Origin: an uncultured Chryseobacterium sp.
Lineage (GTDB): Bacteria; Bacteroidota; Bacteroidia; Flavobacteriales; Weeksellaceae
Assembly: GCA_913777465.1 (NCBI GenBank)
Contig: CAJYRQ010000037.1
Coordinates: forward strand, 1-64,000
Direction of reading: 5' to 3'
Length of the DNA stretch: 64,000 nucleotides
Shown here piece after piece: positions 52,640-62,164 of the stretch (position 1 is its first letter; every line of letters starts with the position of its first letter). Made by a program: the position numbers and the translations under genes. The notes under the pieces were generated by a model. It ran no database searches, was not told the DNA's origin, and saw nothing but the letters and a program-made list of their open reading frames with translations.

Positions 52640-53554
52640 CTATTTTAGATTTTTAAGAAGGATATAGTTTTTATATTCCCCGAAACGTATTTTCAGCAAA
52701 TCCTCGATCGGCTGCAGGTATTTGTCTTTCTTTTTCCATACTGCCTGGGATTTGTCATGGTTGAAAACAAAGGTATAAGCTGCAATGGCTTCTGCCATTA
52801 CCTGGGGATGCGTTCCTTTGAATCGGGTTACCCGGTCTACCGTATTGTAGTTGAACTCATCTTTCGGAGCTTCTTCCATTTTCTTATCGGTATGTCCGTA
52901 ATAATAGACAAAATTATTGGCCTTTAAAGACATGGTTCTCTTGGATTTTACGGAACTGTAGTGGTAGACAGGTGCATTTAAGGCCAGTACCTTCAGCTTT
53001 TCTCCTTTCTCTGAACCATTTTCATAATTTTCAATGGAGTTGAATTTCCTGAATCCCTGGGAATCGATATAAGCTCTAATGTTGGGATTGTATTTAAAAA
53101 TTCTGATCTCGTTCTTATGGACCCGTCTGCTGTTCCGGATATGGTTGTAATCCCCCCAGAAATGGATGAACGGCTGGAGCAGCCCTTCCACTTCCTTGTA
53201 TCGGTCGGCTTCCTTCATCTTCTCCAGAACCTGAGGGTAATCTTTTTCGTGCAGTACCTCATCCGCCTGAATATGAATAACCCAATCTGCTGATGGCGAC
53301 ACGTGGGTAAATGCAATGTTGCACTGTTGGGCAAAAATTTTACCGCCGCGCGTCAGTGAGTCGTCCCAGACCGTATCAATGATCTTTATCTTGGGATCTC
53401 CGATATTTTCGATGGCCTCCCGGGTTCCATCCGTGGAATCTCCTACTGCAATCACAAATTCGCTGCATAAAGGAAGAACGGATCTGATTGATTCTATGAA
53501 AGGTACTCCATAAGTAAAGCCATTTCTGACATAGCTGAACGCGCTGATTTTCAT
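52640..53554 (-). CDS. Glycosyltransferase family 2-like protein
   Basis: This 304-residue protein has the GT2 nucleotide-sugar fold. The start SAFSYVRNGFTYGVPFIESI is followed by FVIAVGDSTDGTREAI, and the metal-binding DxD region appears as IQADEVLHEKDY, here QAD instead of the common DxD. The C-terminal half has no membrane helix, so the enzyme is probably cytoplasmic or peripheral. The sugar donor is unknown. It lies at the edge of the polysaccharide region but is transcribed away from it, towards gltX, and a 370-bp spacer separates it from the cupin operon. Confidence 0.85.
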   Translation of the reverse strand: MKISAFSYVRNGFTYGVPFIESIRSVLPLCSEFVIAVGDSTDGTREAIENIGDPKIKIIDTVWDDSLTRGGKIFAQQCNIAFTHVSPSADWVIHIQADEVLHEKDYPQVLEKMKEADRYKEVEGLLQPFIHFWGDYNHIRNSRRVHKNEIRIFKYNPNIRAYIDSQGFRKFNSIENYENGSEKGEKLKVLALNAPVYHYSSVKSKRTMSLKANNFVYYYGHTDKKMEEAPKDEFNYNTVDRVTRFKGTHPQVMAEAIAAYTFVFNHDKSQAVWKKKDKYLQPIEDLLKIRFGEYKNYILLKNLK

Positions 53555-53896
53555 TTAGTCCTATTAGTAAGAAGCAAAAATCTTACTTTTTTTTTGAAGC
53601 CGCAATTATTTTGGAAAATTAATTTGTATTCTCATAGGTTTACTTGTAAGGAAGGTATGATTAAACAATGCAAGCAGAATTTCTTATACATCCAGGAATT
53701 GGTATAGTAATTTACTAACTGACGGAAAAATTAAGTGTATTGCTTTTTATTATAATCCGGATGATGAATTATGTAATAAAAATTTATTTTAAATAAATTT
53801 TTATGAATAAATGTGATTTTTGTTTGTCAAGGTGTTATTTTAATTTTCAATATCTAAAATAGTTTTTTTGTTCACTTGTTATTTTGAAAATTAATT
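53555..53896. other. AT-rich divergent spacer with a perfect palindrome
   Basis: No supported gene. It holds the 29-bp palindrome at 53776-53804, the -33 element of the following operon, and a 43-codon open frame (53661-53792) without a start codon that could be a gene remnant. Confidence 0.45.
53776..53804. repeat. AT-only inverted repeat
   Basis: Two perfect 14-bp arms (ATAAAAATTTATTT and its complement) flank a single T. It lies between two divergent genes and about 70 bp upstream of the cupin operon -33 element. Confidence 0.6.
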
Positions 53897-53904
53897 TACT
53901 TTTG
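53876..53904 (+). promoter_or_regulatory. Promoter of the cupin-glycosyltransferase operon
   Basis: TTG at 53876-53878 and TACTTTTG at 53897-53904 are spaced 18 bp apart, 20 bp before the ATG at 53925. Confidence 0.6.
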
Positions 53905-53924
53905 TAACCTTAAACATCAGAAAT

Positions 53925-54269
53925 ATGTTAGAAATCGGAGAAAGACCCTGGGGGAAATATTTTGTTTTGGCAGATGAGCCGAATTACAAGTTAAAAAGAA
54001 TTGAAGTAAACCCGGGGCAGAAACTGTCTTACCAGTATCACCACAAAAGACAGGAGCAATGGACGGTTATCGAAGGAAACGCCACTGTGATTCTGGATGA
54101 TAAAGAAATCAGTTTAAAATATGGCGAAAGTATCTTCATTCCTCTCGGAGCAAAACACCGCATGATGAATCTTTCTGATAAGCCTGTTGTTTTTATCGAG
54201 GTACAAACGGGGACTTATTTTGGAGAGGATGATATTGTGAGGCTGGATGACGAATATGACCGGCAGTAA
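53925..54269 (+). CDS. Cupin of the mannose-6-phosphate isomerase type II family
   Basis: This 114-residue single-domain cupin is like the C-terminal domain of bifunctional mannose-1-phosphate guanylyltransferase/phosphomannose isomerase. It contains ERPWGKYFVL, the metal-binding cupin motif SYQYHHKRQEQWTVIEGNA, and the second motif GESIFIPLGAKHRMMN. Such proteins can act as mannose-6-phosphate isomerases feeding GDP-mannose. Only the cupin domain is present, so the nucleotidyltransferase would be elsewhere. It is the first gene of a plus-strand operon with a lipoprotein and two glycosyltransferases, suggesting a role in sugar precursor supply. Confidence 0.82.
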   Translation: MLEIGERPWGKYFVLADEPNYKLKRIEVNPGQKLSYQYHHKRQEQWTVIEGNATVILDDKEISLKYGESIFIPLGAKHRMMNLSDKPVVFIEVQTGTYFGEDDIVRLDDEYDRQ

Positions 54270-54286
54270 ATAATTATACACTAAGG

Positions 54287-55531
54287 ATGTCCGCTTATAC
54301 AAGAAGACAGAATATGCTGATTGTTCTGCTTCTGATTTTTTCGTTTTCCTGCTCAAGAGAGGAAGAAAGTTTGTACGCTGAAAATGTAGAGCCTATCTCA
54401 AATGAGAACACTTACACAGGCCCTGTAGATTACCTTACCGATATAGGTACTATTAATATTAATGTTATAGCAAACGGAAATCATCCGGGAAAGAACGATC
54501 CTGCCTTTTTCAAAAATATTAATTCACCTAATGTTGGCTACTGCCATCCGGATGTTCAGTATTTTCCAAATGGATTCAACGGATACAAGTACTGGATGGT
54601 TTTCACTCCGTATTTCGGTACGGTAGGCACTGCCCAGGATTCTAAAAGGTATGAAAACCCTACCATTGTGGTCTCTAATGACGGTCTAAACTGGAGTCCT
54701 GCAACTGCAGTTCAGGGGCCGCTTCAAAAGGCACCCTCTGTTAATGAAAGTATTTCAGAAAAAAAAGATGAACCCAAACAAGGTTTTTGGTCTGATGTAG
54801 ACTGGACTTTTGAAAACGGTAAGTTTTCTTTGTATTACAGAGGAAGCTTCATTAAGGCAATTGCATTTAAAAACAGAGGGGCAAAAAGCCAGAATAATAT
54901 CCGGAAGACTGATAAAAATGCCCAGCGAACGATTGTAAGGCAGACTTCCACAGACGGGATTCATTGGGATCGTCTCGAAATAGCCTATACGAGCAATCTT
55001 CCTTACTCTCCTAAAAACAATCATATTATCTCACCAAGTTTTGTTTATAATGGAAAAGGATATGTAAGTTATGAAGTAGAAAATAATCTAAGCCCGAATT
55101 TTCCTGGAAATGATCCTTCGTATGTTATCAGAAGGACATCTGCGAATGGACTGGATTTTTCAGATTTTAAACAAAGCAAGGTTGTTAATTTTATTAATAA
55201 GCCTTGGGTACAGGCAAATCCTGCATTTGCTCCCTGGCATATTCAGGCAACCTATGTAGATGGATACTATTTTCTATGCATTGCTGCCGGCGACGTTAAA
55301 AAATGTACTGCAGATACACTTTATCTGGCTTTTTCTAAAGACGGGATGAATTTCAAAGTGTTGCCTAAACCTTTAGTTGAGCATAATACCTACAGATCAT
55401 GTGTTTTCCCTATGACCACCACCAGCAATGTTATTAATTTCGGTGCTGTGATCGCTTATAAGACCGGGGTTTTTAAATACAGGGAATTTCAATTAAGTAA
55501 ACAAAAAATAGACGATTGTCTCTCTAAATAA
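54287..55531 (+). CDS. Lipoprotein with a beta-propeller-like fold, possibly glycan-acting
   Basis: This 414-residue protein has a lipoprotein signal peptide (Cys22, FSFSCSREEE). An in-frame ATG at 54314 is an alternative start. Several segments recall five-bladed beta-propeller glycosidases: YWMVFTPYFGTVGTAQDSKR, NPTIVVSNDGLNWSP, RQTSTDGIHWDRLEIAY, RTSANGLDFSDF and FSKDGMNFKVL. These SxDGxxW/F repeats are typical of BNR/GH43-like blades. No catalytic triad can be assigned with confidence. It lies 17 bp after the cupin gene and 7 bp before a GT2 gene, so it probably acts on the polysaccharide made by this operon, on the outer face of the envelope. Confidence 0.7.
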   Translation: MSAYTRRQNMLIVLLLIFSFSCSREEESLYAENVEPISNENTYTGPVDYLTDIGTININVIANGNHPGKNDPAFFKNINSPNVGYCHPDVQYFPNGFNGYKYWMVFTPYFGTVGTAQDSKRYENPTIVVSNDGLNWSPATAVQGPLQKAPSVNESISEKKDEPKQGFWSDVDWTFENGKFSLYYRGSFIKAIAFKNRGAKSQNNIRKTDKNAQRTIVRQTSTDGIHWDRLEIAYTSNLPYSPKNNHIISPSFVYNGKGYVSYEVENNLSPNFPGNDPSYVIRRTSANGLDFSDFKQSKVVNFINKPWVQANPAFAPWHIQATYVDGYYFLCIAAGDVKKCTADTLYLAFSKDGMNFKVLPKPLVEHNTYRSCVFPMTTTSNVINFGAVIAYKTGVFKYREFQLSKQKIDDCLSK

Positions 55532-55538
55532 AAATGTA

Positions 55539-56573
55539 ATGAGCCCTGAGAAAAATAAAGTTCTTGTATCTGTTATTATACCGGTGTATAATGTAGAGAA
55601 ATTTCTCTCAGAAACCATTGAAAGTATTCTTGATCAGACCTTAACGGATTTTGAACTTCTTTTGATCAATGACGGAAGCACCGACAGCTGCCCGGAAATA
55701 TGCAGGGAGTATGAAAAAAAAGATAGCCGGATACAATATTTTTCCCAGGAAAACTCAGGAGTTTCCGTTGCCAGAAATTCAGGACTTTCTTATGCGGTAG
55801 GGGAGTATGTATTTTTTATGGATTCTGATGATACATTAGACCCGGATTTTCTAAAGACCTCTTATATTGCTGCGAAAACCCAGAACAGTGATATCGTTAT
55901 TGTTGGTGAAGAATTTTGCAAACGTTTACCTGCTGTACCCGCACTTCCGACATGTGCTCAGTTTCTAAGATTAAGTTTCCTGAAAAAATACCCGGATGTA
56001 AGATTTCCTGAAAAAATTCAACCCTGTGAAGACGGATTGTTTTCACATCAGCTGATCGCTCTTACAGAGAAAGTCGGCACCAATCCCTCTGGTATTTATC
56101 ATTATCGGCATCATGAAAATCAGAATCATTTAAAAATTATTGAAAATTCCGAAAAAGTTTTACTGCAGATTCCAATTTGGCTCGACATTTTAAAAGGATT
56201 TTATAATAAATATGATTTATACAAAACGCATGCACTCCATCTGGCCCTCTTTATGGAGCATGAGCCTTTTGAATTTAGGTATTTGGGCCTTCCTCTCAAT
56301 GCAGAACAAAAAGAAAGATTATTTAATATCATAAAAAAATTTACGGTTACAAATATCCTACCTTATCTTAAAGAAGAAGAATATTCCCATCTGGATATTC
56401 CATTTACCCGTTTTATACAATCAAATAATGCAGCTGAATTCGATCTGTTTTACGGGAAGTATGTGAAAAATAAAGCTTTGAATAAAAAAATTAGACTGTT
56501 CCTGGCAAAGCTTGTTCCTTTTGGAAAAATTCGTCGAATGCTTCGTCATAATATAAATCAAAAATATTCCTAA
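55539..56573 (+). CDS. Glycosyltransferase family 2
   Basis: This 344-residue enzyme starts with the GT2 pattern VSVIIPVYNVEKFLSETIES, DFELLLINDGSTDSCPEI, NSGVSVARNSGLSYAVGEYV and FMDSDDTLDPDF. FMDSDD is the DxD motif that binds the metal and nucleotide sugar. No transmembrane helix is obvious. Its stop overlaps the next gene by 1 nt, so the two are co-translated. The acceptor is an unidentified surface glycan. Confidence 0.92.
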   Translation: MSPEKNKVLVSVIIPVYNVEKFLSETIESILDQTLTDFELLLINDGSTDSCPEICREYEKKDSRIQYFSQENSGVSVARNSGLSYAVGEYVFFMDSDDTLDPDFLKTSYIAAKTQNSDIVIVGEEFCKRLPAVPALPTCAQFLRLSFLKKYPDVRFPEKIQPCEDGLFSHQLIALTEKVGTNPSGIYHYRHHENQNHLKIIENSEKVLLQIPIWLDILKGFYNKYDLYKTHALHLALFMEHEPFEFRYLGLPLNAEQKERLFNIIKKFTVTNILPYLKEEEYSHLDIPFTRFIQSNNAAEFDLFYGKYVKNKALNKKIRLFLAKLVPFGKIRRMLRHNINQKYS

Positions 56574-57817
56574 TGAAAGTTCTTTTAATTCAGCATCATA
56601 ATTTTCTCAACGGTTCGGGGGGGACAGAGAAAATATGTACTTTTCTGGCTAACGGACTTTCAGAGTCAGGACATCTTGTAGAAATTGCCACCTGCCAGAA
56701 TATTGATGGCATGCCTGTTTTTCCTCTAAATGATCAGGTGAAGGTAACCAATATTTTTGATAAAAATATCTTTCAGATTGAGTTGAAACCTACTTTTAAT
56801 TATAAAGGTTTTAATCCGGTAAAATGGTTATTATATAAAATTAGGAAGAAGAGAGTAAAAAAGCAAAATAAGGAGATTTTAAAGAAGTTTGGAGGCAAAG
56901 ATGGTTTATTTGAATATAATCTCAGGTTACGTGCAAAGAGATGGAAAAGCTATATAGACTCTCAGAAACCGGATATTATTATTACAATGTCCATAAGTTC
57001 TTTGCTGGAAATCACTTTTGAAAATGAGTATGAAATTCCTATCATAAATTCCGTTAATGGAAGGCCGGATTATGATTATTCGGATATTCTTTGGTACCGT
57101 AGCCCTTCTGAAATGACTTTATTAAAAAATGCATACAGGCACCTCACAGGAATCCAGGTTTTATTTGAAAGCTATAAAGAATTTCTTCCGGAGACCTTTA
57201 ATGGTAAAACGCAGGTTATTCCAAATCCGGTTCCTCAGTTCAAAAAACAAGACATTGTTAACCATAATAAAACTAAAGAAATTTATAAAATTATAAATAT
57301 CGGTACTTTAGCCAGTGATTGTAAACAGCAACACCTGGCTATAGAAGCATTTGCTGCTGTTGCGGAAAAATATCCGGAATGGGAACTTCATTTTTGGGGA
57401 GAAGGCAATGATTTTAATTTTTTAAACAATAAAATTAGAATGCATCAACTTCAGAAAAGGATTTTTTTGAACGGATTTACCAATGATCCGGTTTCCAAGC
57501 TGAAAGAGGCTGATATCTTTATTTTTCCAAGTAAATATGAAGGTTTTGGTTTAGCCTTGGCAGAAGGAATGTCAATCGGGCTTCCTGTTTTAGGTTTGGC
57601 TACCTGTTCCGGAGTTAATGAATTGATCAGGCATAATGTAAGTGGCTTTCTTGCCAAAGATGATAATGAACTGAAATTATATCTTGCAAAACTGATGCAG
57701 AATGCTAGTTTAAGATCTGAAATGGGAGAAAACGGCCACTCTGAAGTAATGGAATTCGATGCAGACAATATTTTAAATAAATGGAATTCATTTTTGAATG
57801 AATGTATAAATTATTAA
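56573..57817 (+). CDS. Glycosyltransferase family 4
   Basis: This 414-residue GT-B enzyme has a glycine-rich N-terminal start (FLNGSGGTEKICTFLANGLS) and a C-terminal nucleotide-sugar domain: IINIGTLASDCKQQHLAIEA and FPSKYEGFGLALAEGMSIGL, with the E-x7-E motif (EGFGLALAE). It is the last gene of the cupin operon, overlapping the GT2 gene by 1 nt. A hairpin lies just after the stop, between this gene and the converging operon. The DNA looks more AT-rich than the housekeeping genes nearby. Confidence 0.9.
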   Translation: MKVLLIQHHNFLNGSGGTEKICTFLANGLSESGHLVEIATCQNIDGMPVFPLNDQVKVTNIFDKNIFQIELKPTFNYKGFNPVKWLLYKIRKKRVKKQNKEILKKFGGKDGLFEYNLRLRAKRWKSYIDSQKPDIIITMSISSLLEITFENEYEIPIINSVNGRPDYDYSDILWYRSPSEMTLLKNAYRHLTGIQVLFESYKEFLPETFNGKTQVIPNPVPQFKKQDIVNHNKTKEIYKIINIGTLASDCKQQHLAIEAFAAVAEKYPEWELHFWGEGNDFNFLNNKIRMHQLQKRIFLNGFTNDPVSKLKEADIFIFPSKYEGFGLALAEGMSIGLPVLGLATCSGVNELIRHNVSGFLAKDDNELKLYLAKLMQNASLRSEMGENGHSEVMEFDADNILNKWNSFLNECINY

Positions 57818-57820
57818 AAA

Positions 57821-57844
57821 TGGAGGGTTATAAATAGCCCTCCC
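57821..57844. terminator. Hairpin between converging glycosyltransferase operons
   Basis: The arms GGAGGG and CCCTCC enclose a 10-nt loop, just after the stop at 57817. The T tract is weak, so confidence is moderate. Confidence 0.5.
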
Positions 57845-57947
57845 ATATTTCGAATTATATATTTTTGATTTGAGATAAGAATTAAATCACGATTAATATC
57901 TCTGGGTTAAATTTAATCGTAACCATACATTCATAGCTTCAATACTT

Positions 57948-59159
57948 TTATTCAAATAATTTAAAAATTTCATCTTTTTGCGCATCAATGGAAAAAGGGT
58001 AAATTCCTTTTTCAGAATTGTTGTGAAGGGTATTCCAAAGCTCTTTACAGGTGCAGATCTCGATAATATTATCTGCAAACTTCTGATAATCGTCATTGCC
58101 GGCGATAAGCGCCGTTACTCCGTCTTCAAGAAACATCCCTTCAGCTCCTATCTCTGTAGTTAGAACCGGAAGCGCATATTCCAAAGCTTGTCCGATCTTA
58201 CCTTTTACGCCTGCTCCGAAACGAAGAGGTGAAACTGAAGCGAGACAATTTTTATAAAAAGGAATAATATCTTCTACATAACCGGCGATCTTGAACTTTT
58301 CAGAATTCATCTTTTCAATGGATTCCGGAGCTTCCGAACCAATAATGGTAATGGTAAGATCGGGCATTTTCTGCCACACCAGAGGCATGATCTGATGATA
58401 CAGAATTTCGACAGCATCTACATTAGGATCATGTAAGAATGTCCCGATAAAGAATATACCTTCTCTTTTTTCAAACGAAGGCATGTCTTCAGGTTTTACT
58501 TTGAGGTTATGAACATTGCTTACCGTTACAAGTTTCGATTCATCGACAAAGGATTTCATGAACTCTTTTTCTTTATCGCTGATGACCGCAATTTTATCCG
58601 CTTTTTTACACAGTTCCGTTTCAATGTATTTGTAATGGGATAATTCTTTAGCCCGGTTCTTATCATATTTTATTTCAAGGCCTCTTTCCATTCTTAAATA
58701 ATGGATGTCTACCATATCATAAATAATTTTTGCCTGCGGTGCTTTTTTCCTGAAAAAATTCAGGTAATATTCGAAAAGCTCTGGCCGGTGGCACCACACA
58801 AAATCAATCTCGGGAAGTAGATTGTTGATAAAATGTTTTTTCCCTCTCATAATACCGAACTTATTGATAAAAGGGGTGTAGACCATAACATTATGATCGT
58901 TCAGGTTCTGAATATATTTTTTCAGATCAACGGTTGGAATGGATTTTCTCCAATCCATCAGGTAAACATTATAATATCTGCCCAGGAATTTAGCAATTTC
59001 GGTTAACCTGTTGGATGCTGAATCCTTATCAAAAGTAGGAATCTGACTGTCTACGATGAGAATGTTTTTTTTGTTTTTATCAGGAATAACGATCTTATCA
59101 GATAGCGGATAATACTTTTTGATATGGATATAATTTTTTATTTTTCTTTTAATTCCCAT
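57948..59159 (-). CDS. Glycosyltransferase family 4
   Basis: This 403-residue protein has a GT-B layout. The N-terminal half contains ILIVDSQIPTFDKDSASNRL, a pattern seen in polysaccharide GTs. The C-terminal half has IFFIGTFLHDPNVDAVEILY and the donor-site segment SVSPLRFGAGVKGKIGQALE, where the conserved Glu lies in ALEYALPVL. It is the last gene of the leftward operon and overlaps the preceding gene by 11 nt. It is very probably involved in surface glycan or O-antigen assembly. Confidence 0.87.
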   Translation of the reverse strand: MGIKRKIKNYIHIKKYYPLSDKIVIPDKNKKNILIVDSQIPTFDKDSASNRLTEIAKFLGRYYNVYLMDWRKSIPTVDLKKYIQNLNDHNVMVYTPFINKFGIMRGKKHFINNLLPEIDFVWCHRPELFEYYLNFFRKKAPQAKIIYDMVDIHYLRMERGLEIKYDKNRAKELSHYKYIETELCKKADKIAVISDKEKEFMKSFVDESKLVTVSNVHNLKVKPEDMPSFEKREGIFFIGTFLHDPNVDAVEILYHQIMPLVWQKMPDLTITIIGSEAPESIEKMNSEKFKIAGYVEDIIPFYKNCLASVSPLRFGAGVKGKIGQALEYALPVLTTEIGAEGMFLEDGVTALIAGNDDYQKFADNIIEICTCKELWNTLHNNSEKGIYPFSIDAQKDEIFKLFE

Positions 59160-60108
59160 GGGATTTCAGTTTAAAAATGTTATTGATAAAAGTTTTTATA
59201 CTGTATTTTTCAACAATATGCTGCGGAATTTCTACATAAGGCAGTTCAAGAAATTCTTTAGTCTGCGCGGTATTGATATTCTGGCTGTCAATAATCAGAA
59301 TATTATTGGGATGGAAAAAGTCGTAGTCTTTTACCGCAGTATTTGTTGTAATTAATTTTTTCCGATATCCCAGGCATTCGAAAGTACGGAAGGATAGTCC
59401 TTTCTGATCCTTTCGCTGAATATCGATAATCGCTTTCGACTGCGAAATAATTTCTTTAGTCTCCTGAAGGCTGAGATACCTTGTTGTAGAAATCAGATGT
59501 GGATAATTTAATTTTTCATACCAAAACAAGATAAAATTAATCCTAAGGCCTGCCTCAGATAAAATTTTAGATATAGCATCGATTTCATGAATTCTCGTAT
59601 CATAAGAAGAGATATTGAACAAGTCAAACTTTATTTCTCTCTTTTCTATCGTTTGATCATAAACAAAGTTTGTCGTTTCAATAAAATTATATTTTTCAAT
59701 ATCTTCTTTCTCGTACGAATATATTTCATCAAAAAAATAAGCTATTTCAAGCTGCTTAGGATATTTTTTACAGCTGTCATAGTAATAAGCAATAAAACTA
59801 TTGGTTTTCTTTTTAAGTGTTTCCAGAACGGAAATATCCATGAGGTCAGGACGTATAATAAAAATGATATCCTGCTTCTCTGTGATCTGGTTAAGAATCT
59901 GATTGTTGAAAAATTCTCTTTTGATATTTTTACCAAACAACTTGGTGATGCCATTCCAGACTTTTATTGCAGGATTAGGATATTTATATTTTATCATATC
60001 CGTTTTTATATCCGTAACGATTATATTGGAGTGAGATTTTAATTCATCCGCTATGAGATCGATATAACCATAGGCAAAAGGATAAATAAGTGTGATTTTC
60101 TTTCTCAT
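59149..60108 (-). CDS. CgeB-like glycosyltransferase, sister gene 1
   Basis: This 319-residue protein shares layout and phrases with 61181-62137: FDEIYSYEKEDIEKY, then FNISSYDTR, then GLSFRTFECLGYRKKLITTN and YDFFHPNNILIID. Its C-terminal half resembles the CgeB/Glyco_trans_1_2 group. The two genes probably arose by duplication and are separated by another transferase gene. It overlaps both neighbours (1 and 11 nt), so the operon is tightly coupled. The sugar is unknown. Confidence 0.7.
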   Translation of the reverse strand: MRKKITLIYPFAYGYIDLIADELKSHSNIIVTDIKTDMIKYKYPNPAIKVWNGITKLFGKNIKREFFNNQILNQITEKQDIIFIIRPDLMDISVLETLKKKTNSFIAYYYDSCKKYPKQLEIAYFFDEIYSYEKEDIEKYNFIETTNFVYDQTIEKREIKFDLFNISSYDTRIHEIDAISKILSEAGLRINFILFWYEKLNYPHLISTTRYLSLQETKEIISQSKAIIDIQRKDQKGLSFRTFECLGYRKKLITTNTAVKDYDFFHPNNILIIDSQNINTAQTKEFLELPYVEIPQHIVEKYSIKTFINNIFKLKSHGN

Positions 60109-61097
60109 TATTTCCTGAATATTTCCTGTAACTTCCTTTCAAACAAAGTCTCTTCTCTCAAAACCATTTCTTTATAAACTTTAAAATAAGGGATATGTTG
60201 TGGATAATTTTCCAGAACGGATTTTATTTTGTTGATGATTTCAGGAATTAGGTCTTCCTTAAAATCAAATTTATATTCTTCGGGAATCATCAGGTCTTCA
60301 TAATAAGCTGAAGAGCCGTTTTTCCCGGAAATAATGCAGCAGTCCTGTGACACAGATTCCCTCAGCATTTTGTCCCTGCCCGGATTTTCCCCAAAATCCA
60401 CATACAACAAGGATTTTGCCATCAGCTCTTTGATCTGTATGGCATTCATATTCCGGATCGGGATCCATTCCAGTTCAGGAGAAGCCTGGATCAGTGCGGC
60501 AATTTCCTTCTTCCCCTTTTTCGGGTTATAGAGGATCGTTTTATTGTTCAGATCTTTTGAAACAGGTTGTTTGCTTTCCAGAAACAAGGGATTGATGTAA
60601 TCGCATACATAATCGATCCTGCTTTCAGGTATGCCATGGTCCTTTAAGTAAAGTCCGGACCGGAATGACTGCGCCCACTGGAAAACATTCGGAAGCGGCT
60701 CAAAATAATACTCCCTGTCTTTTTGCTGATAAAATAATTTCGTGTAAAAGCTTTGCTTTCTGATGCGGTAATCCATTAAAATCTTGTAGAAATCCACACT
60801 CAGCCACCAGATGATTTTCTGGCTTCGAGGGTATTTTTTAATAAGGTGGGTCATCGACTCAGGAATAATCAGGATGTTGTTTGGATGGTCTTCAAATGAC
60901 CGGATTTCCCGGGTCTTGTAGACCTCATAGTTTTTTGCTTTGGCATTGCTCCTTTGCGGAACATAATGCATAAATACATTTTCATAATTCAGCTCATAAA
61001 GCTTGTTCGACAGCTGATGCAATGCTTCCGGACCACCAGTGACTTTTCTCGGGGGACAGAATATGATGATAGAGGAAGTATTTTTATAAGAGATCAT
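60108..61097 (-). CDS. Probable glycosyltransferase, GT-B type
   Basis: This 329-residue protein starts IIIFCPPRKVTGGPEALHQL, similar to GT-B enzymes that open with a GGPE or GGxE loop. The middle contains NKTILYNPKKGKKEIAALIQ and a second domain with YVDFGENPGRDKMLRESVSQ, where the conserved acidic residues of the donor site could lie. I cannot place it in a numbered GT family. It overlaps the next gene by 1 nt and lies between the two sister CgeB-like genes. Confidence 0.65.
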   Translation of the reverse strand: MISYKNTSSIIIFCPPRKVTGGPEALHQLSNKLYELNYENVFMHYVPQRSNAKAKNYEVYKTREIRSFEDHPNNILIIPESMTHLIKKYPRSQKIIWWLSVDFYKILMDYRIRKQSFYTKLFYQQKDREYYFEPLPNVFQWAQSFRSGLYLKDHGIPESRIDYVCDYINPLFLESKQPVSKDLNNKTILYNPKKGKKEIAALIQASPELEWIPIRNMNAIQIKELMAKSLLYVDFGENPGRDKMLRESVSQDCCIISGKNGSSAYYEDLMIPEEYKFDFKEDLIPEIINKIKSVLENYPQHIPYFKVYKEMVLREETLFERKLQEIFRK

Positions 61098-61180
61098 AAA
61101 GGCTTTTAAATAATTGAAATTGAAAATTTTTCCCAGTTAGAAGTGCTATAATACCATTTAATTTTCAAAATTACAATTTA

Positions 61181-62137
61181 TTACTCAACCAATTCATCCA
61201 CCCAGTTATCGATCAGGTATTTATTGAAAATATGTTCCGGGATCTCAATATAGGAAGTATTAAAAAACGATTCGGGAATCCTGATGTTGTTGATGTCGGT
61301 AATTACAAAAATATTTTCGGGATTGTAAAAATCGTAAGTCACGATGTCCGTATTGGTGGTGATGAGTTTCTTTTTTAATCCCATACTTTCAAAAACTCGG
61401 AAACTTAACCCCTGCTGTCCGGCTCTGCTGACATCCAGCATAATTTCAGATGTTTCCATAAGGGTATTGATTTCTGAAATAGAAAGGGGGGTGCTTACAA
61501 ATTCAAGATAAGGTTCACTTTTTTTCTTAGGCTTGAAAACAATGATTTTACTATTGATCTTCATCTTATAAAGCGCCTTCGCAATCTTCTCTAAAACGGG
61601 GAGTCGCCTGTCGTAGGAACTGATGTTGAAAACTTTATATTTATAGGATGAAGGACTTTTGTCTAAGGTCTTATAAATAAAATTGGTCTTAAAATTGAGA
61701 TGGTATTTTTCACAGTCTTTTTTTTCAAATGAGAAAACTTTGTCGAAAAGGGAAAGGATCTTTTTGGTTTTCGGATACCGGTTGATGGAATCGCTGATAA
61801 TGAAAACCGATCGGCGTGATTTTTTGTTGATGGACTGGATGGTAACCGGGGATAAAAAGTCAGCTTTTATATAGATGGCGACATCAATGGATTTTATATC
61901 TTTGATTTCATTGAGGATAACCTCATTATAATGGATATGCTTAAGATTGGAAATCCCTAAGTTTTTGGTGAAAAAATTTAAAGCTTTATGTTTGAAGCTG
62001 GGATATTTATACCGGAAACTGTGGAAATTGATATGTTTTACCTCGTATGATTTTTTTTCAAGCGCATCGGCAATGTATTGGTTGTAGCCCCAGTTATCGT
62101 AAGTGATAAGAAGAATAAGTTTTTTGTTTTCTGTCAT
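61181..62137 (-). CDS. CgeB-like glycosyltransferase, sister gene 2
   Basis: This 318-residue protein is the sister of 59149-60108. It has FDKVFSFEKKDCEKY, FNISSYDRRLPVLEK, GLSFRVFESMGLKKKLITTN and YDFYNPENIFVI in matching order. The N-terminal part LLITYDNWGYNQYIADALEK differs more. It lies 27 bp after the GT9 gene and 83 bp before the next. The duplicate pair suggests two similar sugar transfers in one glycan. Confidence 0.7.
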   Translation of the reverse strand: MTENKKLILLITYDNWGYNQYIADALEKKSYEVKHINFHSFRYKYPSFKHKALNFFTKNLGISNLKHIHYNEVILNEIKDIKSIDVAIYIKADFLSPVTIQSINKKSRRSVFIISDSINRYPKTKKILSLFDKVFSFEKKDCEKYHLNFKTNFIYKTLDKSPSSYKYKVFNISSYDRRLPVLEKIAKALYKMKINSKIIVFKPKKKSEPYLEFVSTPLSISEINTLMETSEIMLDVSRAGQQGLSFRVFESMGLKKKLITTNTDIVTYDFYNPENIFVITDINNIRIPESFFNTSYIEIPEHIFNKYLIDNWVDELVE

Positions 62138-62164
62138 TTCTGTTTTTTTGAGTTTTTACTGTGT

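Noticed and set aside
53661-53792. 43-codon open frame in the divergent spacer, with a protein-like end (YYNPDDELCNKNLF)
   Set aside because: It has no start codon, follows a stop directly and lies in AT-rich DNA. It might be a gene remnant, but nothing supports it as a gene.
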